The notes beneath the pieces are model-generated. The model did no database searches. It had not been told where the DNA came from and saw nothing but the letters and a program-made list of their open reading frames with translations. DNA of 21,213 bases, taken from contig CAMNQO010000007.1 in NCBI GenBank assembly GCA_946549475.1, positions 1 through 21,213 of the forward strand, in the 5' to 3' direction. This DNA comes from an uncultured Bacteroidales bacterium. Lineage in GTDB: Bacteria > Bacteroidota > Bacteroidia > Bacteroidales > UBA932. Every line of letters begins with the position of its first letter. Position 1 is the first letter of the stretch. The position numbers and the translations under genes were made by a program. Below, piece by piece: positions 14,943-21,213 of the stretch.

Positions 14943-16001
14943 GTGTTTTCTTTCCGGACCACCCCCATCGGGGAACAACTGGACAAGTCCCTCATGCAGG
15001 GACTTGTCGTGTGTTTTTGTTCACCCTCTTGCTATGATGTCCAGCAGGGGCGCTATACCTGGGAAATCTTTGCCCGGAGGGGGCATCTGAAAAAACTCCT
15101 GACGCTCTCCGAGGGGGAATTTCAAAATGACAGCGACTCCTGCGTCTCCTTTCATCCGGATGATTTTGTCGGGGCGGATGCCGTCGTGGTGGACCTGCAG
15201 GATGCGGGAGCCCGTTATTTTGCTCCGACCCTCAGCGTGTTCCGCCTGATGCGTATGCTCGACGGGATGGGACCGGATATCCCCTCGTTGTATATCGTGG
15301 ACCATCTCAACCCGGCCGGGCGCATCGTCGAGGGTACGATGCCGGGCGGCTCCAAAGGCGGCCCTTTCCCCAAAACCTGTCACCGTCATGGCCTGACCCT
15401 GGGCGAACTTTGCTATCTGTACCAGCACGAAATCGACTATAAGGGCCCCTTGCATGTCATCTCCGCCCTTGCGCAAGGCGGGACGGAACTGCTTCCCTGG
15501 GCCATCCCTCCGGCTGCCGACATTCCGGGACTGTTTACCTGTGACGTGTACAGCGGTTCCTATCTGTGGCGCAAGACCAACATCAGCGTGGCGGAAGGAA
15601 CGGCCCGGCCGTATGAGTATTTCGGGGCTCCGTTCATCAAAAATGAAGCCGTCCCCGTACCGGAGGGGGCGATCTTGCGTCCTTGTGCTTTCGTCCCGGC
15701 GCAAGGCCGCTATGCGGGACAGGTCTGCCGGGGCTATCAGACCCTGCTCATGCCGGGAGCCGCTTATCACAGTCTGGGGCATACGCTTCAACTCATGCGG
15801 TATTTCAAGGGCCGCTATCCCGAATTTGAACTGGCCGATGATTTTGCCCGGACGCTTGCGGACGACACGCTCCTGGGCTTTGTCGAGGGTAGGGGAGACT
15901 GGCCTTCCGTCCGTGAATATCTCAAGGTGGAGGAGCAGAAATGGGTGCGCAAGGCCCGCAAATACACCCTCTACGAAAACAATCCGTACCGAATCAAATA
16001 A
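14943..16001 (+). CDS. Divergent DUF1343 / NamZ-like (exo-beta-N-acetylmuramidase family) protein
   Basis: The 352-residue protein is recognisable as DUF1343, the family of the exo-beta-N-acetylmuramidase NamZ, by D-L-Q-D-A-G-A-R-Y (84-92), H-L-N-P-A-G-R-I-V-E-G (121-131), H-G-L-T-L-G-E-L (149-156) and N-I-S-V-A-E-G-T-A-R-P-Y with F-G-A-P soon after (213-230). It is shorter than typical members, and the usual P-E-H-G-F is replaced by S-E-G-E-F (56-60), keeping a glutamate (Glu57) but losing the histidine. No signal peptide is visible, whereas many relatives are exported, so it may work in the cytoplasm. The start is a GTG; the frame closes at a TAG at 14919 and has no ATG before it. An ATG at codon 18 is an alternative. 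It probably shares a transcript with glmM, so a role in recycling cell-wall amino sugars is inferred. Confidence 0.8.
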   Translation: MFSFRTTPIGEQLDKSLMQGLVVCFCSPSCYDVQQGRYTWEIFARRGHLKKLLTLSEGEFQNDSDSCVSFHPDDFVGADAVVVDLQDAGARYFAPTLSVFRLMRMLDGMGPDIPSLYIVDHLNPAGRIVEGTMPGGSKGGPFPKTCHRHGLTLGELCYLYQHEIDYKGPLHVISALAQGGTELLPWAIPPAADIPGLFTCDVYSGSYLWRKTNISVAEGTARPYEYFGAPFIKNEAVPVPEGAILRPCAFVPAQGRYAGQVCRGYQTLLMPGAAYHSLGHTLQLMRYFKGRYPEFELADDFARTLADDTLLGFVEGRGDWPSVREYLKVEEQKWVRKARKYTLYENNPYRIK

Positions 16002-16006
16002 TTTGC

Positions 16007-16014
16007 TATATTTG
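16007..16014 (+). promoter_or_regulatory. Predicted -7 element of the glyA promoter
   Basis: TATATTTG matches TAnnTTTG exactly, 27 bases before the glyA ATG, in an AT-rich gap of 40 bases. No good -33 TTTG is seen at the expected distance, which falls inside the end of the NamZ-like gene. Confidence 0.55.
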
Positions 16015-16041
16015 CAAACTATATAATACAAAACAGAAAGT

Positions 16042-17397
16042 ATGAAACAGGATATCGAAATTTTCGATCTCATCAAAGAGGAAAACAGCCGGCAGAGTTC
16101 CGGACTGGAGTTGATTGCATCCGAAAACTATGTCAGCGAGCAGGTCCTGACAGCCTTGGGGAGCGTTTGCACCAACAAGTATGCCGAAGGCTATCCCGGC
16201 GCGCGTTATTATGGCGGCTGCGAGGTGGTGGATAAAATCGAGCAACTGGCCATCGACAGGCTCAAGAAAATCTATGGCGCCGAGTACGCCAACGTGCAGC
16301 CCCACAGCGGTGCCCAGGCCAATATGGCGGTGTTCTTTACCTGCCTGAAGCCGGGTGATACCTTCATGGGTCTGGATTTGGCGCACGGCGGTCACCTGTC
16401 CCACGGCTCTCCCGTAAATATGTCCGGAATGTTCTACAAGGCCGTTTCATACGGTCTGGACGAAGAGACGGGGTTGATCGATTATGATGAGATGGAGAAA
16501 ACCGCCCTCAAATGCAAGCCCAAACTCATCGTCGGCGGTGCCTCTGCCTATTCCCGCGAATGGGACTACGCCCGGATGCGGGCCATTGCCGACAAGGTCG
16601 GTGCCCTGCTGATGGTGGATATGGCCCACACCGCCGGACTGATTGCCGCCGGTCTGCTGGACAACCCGGTCAAATATGCCGACATCGTCACCTCTACCAC
16701 CCACAAGACGCTCCGTGGTCCCCGTGGCGGCGTCATCCTGATGGGCAAGGACTTCGACAATCCCTGGGGGTTTACGACACCCAAAGGGATCGTCAAGAAG
16801 ATGTCCCAATTGCTCAATTCCGCCGTATTCCCCGGCATCCAGGGCGGCCCGCTCGAGCATTGCATCGCCGCCAAGGCCGTGGCTTTCTATGAGGCCCTCC
16901 AGCCCGAGTACAAGGAATATCAGAAACAAGTCAAGGAAAATGCGGCCGTCATGGCGCAGGAGTTTGTCGAGAAGGGCTACAAAGTGGTCTCCGGCGGTAC
17001 GGACAACCACCTGATGCTGATTGACCTGCGGACCAAATATCCCCAGGTGACCGGCCGTATCGCCGAACACGAACTGGTCAAGGCGGAAATCACGGTCAAC
17101 AAGAACATGGTTCCCTTCGACGACCGTTCTCCGTTCCAGACTTCGGGCCTGCGTGTGGGTACGCCCGCCATCACCTCCCGCGGCTTTGTCGCCAAAGACA
17201 TGAAAGGCATCGTCGAACTCATCGACACCGTCCTCAAGGCCTGCAGCGAGCATATCGGTCTGGTCAGCGGCAAGAATCCGGACGGCAGCGCCTATGTCGC
17301 CACCGAGAAAGAACAGGCCGAGTACGATGCCGTCCTCGCCTCCGTCCGTAAGAAAGTCAATATGAAAACGGCAGGAATGCCCCTTAACCGCTATTAA
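16042..17397 (+). CDS. glyA: Serine hydroxymethyltransferase
   Basis: The 451-residue protein has the SHMT landmarks: L-I-A-S-E-N-Y near residue 24, Y-A-E-G-Y-P-G-A-R-Y-Y-G-G (47-59), M-V-D-M-A-H-T-A-G-L (191-200), and the PLP lysine in S-T-T-H-K-T-L-R-G-P-R-G-G (Lys222). It moves a one-carbon unit between serine and tetrahydrofolate, giving glycine and methylene-THF in the cytoplasm. It is a little longer than the common 415-430, with an extra segment near residues 385-430 (E-H-I-G-L-V-S and following) as seen in Bacteroidetes homologues. An AT-rich promoter lies upstream; the EF-hand protein gene starts 8 bases after its stop, so the two are probably co-transcribed. Confidence 0.96.
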   Translation: MKQDIEIFDLIKEENSRQSSGLELIASENYVSEQVLTALGSVCTNKYAEGYPGARYYGGCEVVDKIEQLAIDRLKKIYGAEYANVQPHSGAQANMAVFFTCLKPGDTFMGLDLAHGGHLSHGSPVNMSGMFYKAVSYGLDEETGLIDYDEMEKTALKCKPKLIVGGASAYSREWDYARMRAIADKVGALLMVDMAHTAGLIAAGLLDNPVKYADIVTSTTHKTLRGPRGGVILMGKDFDNPWGFTTPKGIVKKMSQLLNSAVFPGIQGGPLEHCIAAKAVAFYEALQPEYKEYQKQVKENAAVMAQEFVEKGYKVVSGGTDNHLMLIDLRTKYPQVTGRIAEHELVKAEITVNKNMVPFDDRSPFQTSGLRVGTPAITSRGFVAKDMKGIVELIDTVLKACSEHIGLVSGKNPDGSAYVATEKEQAEYDAVLASVRKKVNMKTAGMPLNRY

Positions 17398-17405
17398 ACC
17401 AACCT

Positions 17406-19652
17406 ATGGCCAGCATTAAAATCCCCTTCGTCGCCAAGAGCGATGCCTACGACTGGAAATTCTGTCGCGTCGGCGGTGTCACCCGCGTAAAAATCGAGGA
17501 TGGAGAAGACATCCGTCACCTGCCCGAATTGGACAGGAAAATGTGGACGGTGCTCAATTGCCCTGTCCAGGGACTGGAAATGGACCCCAAGACCCTTCAG
17601 ATTCTCGATACCGATCACGACGGGAAAATCAAAGTGGACGAGGTGATAGCCGCCTCGTCTTACCTGACTTCCATCCTGAATAATCCCGGCAAACTGTTCG
17701 ACGGAGCGGACTGCATCGAATTGGCTGAGTTCAACACCGGCAATGCGGATGCCGTCGCCCTGCTGGAAAGCAGCAAACAGGTCCTCAGCGCATTGGGTAA
17801 GGAAGGTGCCGCGCAGATCTCGATTGCAGAGGTCTCCGACAGCGCCAAGATTTTTGCGGCCACCGTTTTCAACGGAGACGGCATCATTACGGCCAAGTCT
17901 GCCGGAGAGGATGCCGAAGCCGCCGCTGTCATCGCCGACATCATCGCCTGTGAGGGGGCCGTGACGGACCGCAGCGGTGAAGAGGGCGTAAATCAGGAAA
18001 AAATCGATGCGTTCTTCAAGGCTTGCGAGGATTTGAACGCCTGGCGCAAGGCTGCCGAAGCCGACAAGGCCGCCATTTTCCCCTATGGCGACAAGACCGC
18101 CGACGCGCTGGCCGTCTGCGAGAGCCTGCAGGACAAGATGGATGACTGGTTCATCCGCTGCAAACTGGCCGCTTTCGCACTGGAGAGCGGCTCTTCCCGC
18201 CTGGATGTGTCCCAAGATACCATCGCCGCATTGGGCGAGGGCAACCTGAAGGACCAGATGGCCGGCATTGCGGATTATCCGCTCAGCAAAGTGGCGGCCG
18301 ACGCCGTCCTGAACTTGGATCTTCGCAACATCAACCCTGCCTGGAGAGAGCGCTTGTCCGCGTTCAAGTCCCTGGTCTATGACGGAGATACGCTTTCCGA
18401 AGAGAAATGGAAAGAAATCGTCGCTTCCTTTGCCGCTTATAAGGCCTGGATGGGAGCGAAAGCCGGTGCCGAAGTCGAATCGCTCGACCCCGCCCGCGTG
18501 GCTGCCCTGCCTGCTTCCGGTGTCCGGGAGCGCCTGGCCGCCCTGATTGCGGAAGACGCCCGTTACGAGCCCCAGTTCACCGCCATGACGAAACTGGCGG
18601 ACTTCTTGTATCTGTACCGGGATTTCTATACCTTGCTGAAGAATTATGTGACCTTCACCGACTTCTACGATGTGGAAAAGACCGCCATTTTCCAGGCCGG
18701 CCGTCTGTATCTCGACCAGCGTGCCTGCGATCTCTGTATCAAGGTCAGCGATATGGGCGGGCAGGAGAAAATGGCCTATCTGAGCGGCTGTTTCCTGATT
18801 TTCTGCAACTGTACCAACCATGCCCGCAACGAGAGTTTCACGATTATCGCCGCCCTGACCGTCGGCGAGACGGGCAATGTCAAAGTCGGCAAGAACGGTG
18901 TCTTCTACGACCGTGCCGGCGTGCCCTGGGATGCCACGATTACCAAGATCATCGAGAATCCCATCAGCATCCCCGAGGCGTTCTGGTCTCCGTACCGCAA
19001 ATTGGGCGCCTACATCGACAACCAGATCAACAAGGCGGCCGCCGACAAGGACAGCAAGGTGATGGGAGAAATGACCGCCAAGGTGGGAGAGGGCATCGAC
19101 AAACCGATTCCGAAGGATGCTCCCAAGCCCCAGCCTTTCGATATTGCCAAATTCAGCGGTGTTTTCGCGGCCATCGGTCTGGCCTTGGGCTATATCGGCA
19201 GTTTCCTCGTCGCCATCCTGACCGGTTTCCTCAAACTGACCTGGTGGCAGATGCCGCTTTCGCTGGTGGCCGTGATGCTGCTCATTTCCGGCCCGTCGAT
19301 GTTCCTGGCCTGGAGAAAACTGCGCAAGCGCAACCTTTCCCCCGTCCTCAATGCCAACGGCTGGGCGATGAATGCCAATGTCAAGATCAACATCCGCTTC
19401 GGCGAGACCCTGACCAGTCAGGCCAAATTCCCCAAACTCGACCTGATCGATCCTTTCGAGAAAAAGAAAACGCCCGCGTGGAAGAAATGGCTCTGCGGTA
19501 TCATCCTCGCTTTGGCTGTCGCCTGTGCTGTGATGTATTTCACCGGGGCCTTTGACAAGTGCTGCAAGAAAGACGCAGGCGCGGCCACCGAACTCGTCGC
19601 TCCCGCCGAAACCGCAGACGCTCCCGCAGCCGAAGCGCCTGCCGCCGAATAA
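17406..19652 (+). CDS. Uncharacterised EF-hand-containing membrane protein
   Basis: I recognise this 748-residue protein only as a conserved hypothetical type of the Bacteroidetes. Residues 68-79 form a textbook EF-hand loop (D-T-D-H-D-G-K-I-K-V-D-E, acidic at 1, 3, 5 and 12). A second, incomplete loop (F-N-G-D-G-I-I) is at 155-161. Residues about 170-575 are mostly helical and soluble, with a cysteine group C441-x2-C444, C462, C467 and C469 that could hold a metal. Three hydrophobic segments follow at about 583-608, 617-636 and 695-714, then a short Ala/Pro/Glu tail. There is no signal peptide, so the large N-terminal part is probably cytoplasmic. It lies between glyA (8 bases) and dnaX (14 bases), implying a shared transcript. 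A calcium- or magnesium-sensing role is suggested by the EF-hand only. Confidence 0.8.
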   Translation: MASIKIPFVAKSDAYDWKFCRVGGVTRVKIEDGEDIRHLPELDRKMWTVLNCPVQGLEMDPKTLQILDTDHDGKIKVDEVIAASSYLTSILNNPGKLFDGADCIELAEFNTGNADAVALLESSKQVLSALGKEGAAQISIAEVSDSAKIFAATVFNGDGIITAKSAGEDAEAAAVIADIIACEGAVTDRSGEEGVNQEKIDAFFKACEDLNAWRKAAEADKAAIFPYGDKTADALAVCESLQDKMDDWFIRCKLAAFALESGSSRLDVSQDTIAALGEGNLKDQMAGIADYPLSKVAADAVLNLDLRNINPAWRERLSAFKSLVYDGDTLSEEKWKEIVASFAAYKAWMGAKAGAEVESLDPARVAALPASGVRERLAALIAEDARYEPQFTAMTKLADFLYLYRDFYTLLKNYVTFTDFYDVEKTAIFQAGRLYLDQRACDLCIKVSDMGGQEKMAYLSGCFLIFCNCTNHARNESFTIIAALTVGETGNVKVGKNGVFYDRAGVPWDATITKIIENPISIPEAFWSPYRKLGAYIDNQINKAAADKDSKVMGEMTAKVGEGIDKPIPKDAPKPQPFDIAKFSGVFAAIGLALGYIGSFLVAILTGFLKLTWWQMPLSLVAVMLLISGPSMFLAWRKLRKRNLSPVLNANGWAMNANVKINIRFGETLTSQAKFPKLDLIDPFEKKKTPAWKKWLCGIILALAVACAVMYFTGAFDKCCKKDAGAATELVAPAETADAPAAEAPAAE

Positions 19653-19666
19653 CAACTTGTCCGCAG

Positions 19667-21213
19667 ATGCAGGAAGAAAGTTCATACGAGGTATCCGCCC
19701 GGAAATACAGGCCCAAGGATTTTGACAGCCTTATCGGGCAGGACAACATCGCCACCACCCTCAAAAATTCCATTTTGCGGGGACAGTTGGCGCATGCCTA
19801 CCTCTTCTGCGGTCCCCGGGGAGTCGGCAAGACCACGACGGCGCGTATTTTCGCCAAGATGATCAACTGCTCCAATCCGGGACCGGACATGACTCCCTGC
19901 GGCACCTGCGAGTCCTGCCGGTCGTTCGCCGAGGGCCGCTCCTACTGCATCCACGAATTGGACGCCGCTTCCAACAACGGTGTCGATGACATCAAGACCC
20001 TGATTGACCAGGTGCGCGTACCGCCCCAGGTGGGGAAATACAGCGTGTATATCATCGACGAGGTCCACATGCTGTCCCAGGCTGCTTTCAACGCTTTCCT
20101 GAAGACTCTGGAAGAGCCGCCTGCACACGCTATTTTCATCTTGGCGACCACCGAGAAGCACAAGATCCTCCCGACCATCCTGAGCCGTTGCCAGACCTAT
20201 GACTTCAAGCGCATTTCCGTCCCCGACATCGTGAGCAACCTCCGGATGGTGGCCTCCCGGGAGGGCGTGACCATCGACGACGACAGCCTGCATATCCTGG
20301 CTGCGAAGGCCGACGGGGCGATGCGGGATGCCCTGACGCTTTTCGACCAGACCGTCGCTTTCTGCGGCAAGGAGGTGAAATACGAGGAGGTGATTGCCAA
20401 CCTCAATGTGATGGGCTATGAGCATAGTTTTGAACTCGTCGATCTCTTTCTGGTGGGAGACTATGCCGGAGCCTTGACCAAGTTTGACTTTTTGCTGTCC
20501 AAAGGTTTCAATGCCCAGCATTTCATCTCTTCCCTGAGTTCCCATTTCCGCGATTTGCTGGTCTGCAAGGCCGGCTCTGCGGATGCTTTGCTGGAACTTT
20601 CCGGAGGGATGAAGGAGCGCTACCATACGCAGGCCGGGCGCTGCCCGCTCAAGTTCCTCTATGACGCCCTGGCGATAACGACCCAGTGCGAAGCCGGCTA
20701 CAAGCAGAGCATCAACCCCCGCCTGCACATCGAATTTGCGCTCCTGCGCCTGTCCTTCCTGCTGAAGGCCCCGGCTCCGGCCGCAGTTGCTGCAGCATCG
20801 GCTCCCGCACCCGCCTCTGTTGCGTCCGCACCCGTTGCTTCCGCGCCCGCGCAGACCGTCGCGGCCGCTTCTGCCGCCCCGGCCCCTGTTGCGACCGTCG
20901 CTCCTTCTGCGCAGACGGCTCCCGATCCCGCCCCGGTCGCTTCCGCTTCCGAGCCTGCCCCGGCTGTTGTCGCTGCGCCCGCTCCGATGCCTGCTGCCGA
21001 ACCCGCTCCGGCACCTGCTTCCGCGCCTGTACCGGCAGCCCCTGCCTCGCCCCGGCGCCGCGGCGGATTCTCAGTCACTCATCTGACCGAAGAAAAGGCC
21101 GCGCCTGCCGTCAATACGGATCAAGCCGGACAGCGGCGGGAAGTTCCGGACACCGAAAATGTTTTGAAAGGCCTTTCCGGCCTGGCCCGGTACTATATAG
21201 ACAACGGCCAGCC
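19667..21213 (+). CDS. dnaX: DNA polymerase III subunits gamma/tau (3' truncated by window)
   Basis: From the ATG 14 bases after the EF-hand gene, the frame stays open to the window end, giving 515 codons. Residues 49-58 are the Walker A loop (G-P-R-G-V-G-K-T-T-T), Cys68, 78, 81 and 84 form the clamp-loader zinc module, I-I-D-E-V-H (129-134) is Walker B, and S-R-C at 173-175 is the sensor/arginine-finger motif. DnaX is the ATPase motor of the clamp loader; its tau form also binds helicase and polymerase. Residues about 367-462 are an Ala/Pro/Val linker, followed by a basic patch (R-R-R-G-G) and the start of the tau C-terminal region. The stop lies beyond the window. I see no A-AAA-AAG-type slippery site in the visible part. 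Confidence 0.95.
   Translation, partial: MQEESSYEVSARKYRPKDFDSLIGQDNIATTLKNSILRGQLAHAYLFCGPRGVGKTTTARIFAKMINCSNPGPDMTPCGTCESCRSFAEGRSYCIHELDAASNNGVDDIKTLIDQVRVPPQVGKYSVYIIDEVHMLSQAAFNAFLKTLEEPPAHAIFILATTEKHKILPTILSRCQTYDFKRISVPDIVSNLRMVASREGVTIDDDSLHILAAKADGAMRDALTLFDQTVAFCGKEVKYEEVIANLNVMGYEHSFELVDLFLVGDYAGALTKFDFLLSKGFNAQHFISSLSSHFRDLLVCKAGSADALLELSGGMKERYHTQAGRCPLKFLYDALAITTQCEAGYKQSINPRLHIEFALLRLSFLLKAPAPAAVAAASAPAPASVASAPVASAPAQTVAAASAAPAPVATVAPSAQTAPDPAPVASASEPAPAVVAAPAPMPAAEPAPAPASAPVPAAPASPRRRGGFSVTHLTEEKAAPAVNTDQAGQRREVPDTENVLKGLSGLARYYIDNGQ
20765..21052 (+). repeat. Low-complexity Ala/Pro-coding tract inside dnaX
   Basis: About 290 bases encode almost only alanine, proline, valine and serine, built from irregular copies of GCTCCG/GCACCC/GCTTCC-like hexamers. 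It encodes the flexible linker between the ATPase/collar part and the tau-specific part of DnaX. The codons vary, so this is not an exact tandem array. The same composition on the opposite strand produces spurious Ala/Gly-rich open frames. Confidence 0.75.

Noticed and set aside
17394..19685. 763-residue minus-strand open frame opposite the EF-hand protein
   Set aside because: Its limits follow the plus-strand gene almost exactly. The plus frame has an EF-hand, membrane segments and operon spacing; the minus frame shows none.
19667..21213. Programmed frameshift in dnaX to make gamma
   Set aside because: No A-AAA-AAG or similar slippery run with a downstream hairpin is visible in the part of the gene present.

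Overview
The window looks like chromosomal DNA from a GC-rich member of the Bacteroidales (gut or rumen type; an Alistipes-like or similar high-GC lineage is a guess). The support is: lipoproteins of Bacteroidales families (FISUMP, DUF4906/fimbrillin-like), promoters of the Bacteroidetes TAnnTTTG type, an archaeal-type GlmM, a type B L31, and gene content and protein sequences typical of that order. There are no rRNA or tRNA genes, insertion sequences, phage genes or CRISPR arrays that I can see.

Layout. (1) 1-486: 3' part of indolepyruvate ferredoxin oxidoreductase beta (iorB), then a FISUMP lipoprotein (528-1841). (2) 1863-1906: three tandem 14-bp dyads at an exact 15-bp pitch, overlapping the upstream part of a predicted promoter. 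(3) 1960-10029: eight tightly packed + strand genes: aminotransferase, phenylacetate-CoA ligase (PaaK) family, double-ACT protein, metY, metX, aspartate kinase, lysA, and a 63-residue ferredoxin:thioredoxin-reductase-like protein, ending at an AT-rich hairpin terminator. (4) 10165-12999: a large DUF4906/fimbrillin-like lipoprotein. (5) 13079-13330, minus strand: rpmE2, with its own promoter and terminator. (6) 13498-16001: glmM and a divergent NamZ/DUF1343 protein. (7) 16042-21213: glyA, an uncharacterised EF-hand membrane protein, and dnaX (cut by the window end).

How the genes may work together. IorB, the aminotransferase, PaaK and the ACT protein together fit interconversion of arylacetates, arylacetyl-CoA, arylpyruvates and aromatic amino acids. 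This is known in rumen bacteria and methanogens in the reductive direction (arylacetate salvage). The same transcription unit continues into aspartate-family synthesis: aspartate kinase at the entry point, MetX/MetY to homocysteine, and LysA to lysine. The operator array is the obvious candidate for control of the whole unit. The glyA-EF-hand-dnaX group links one-carbon metabolism, an unknown membrane protein and the replication clamp loader. All family names come from reading motifs; no database search was possible.
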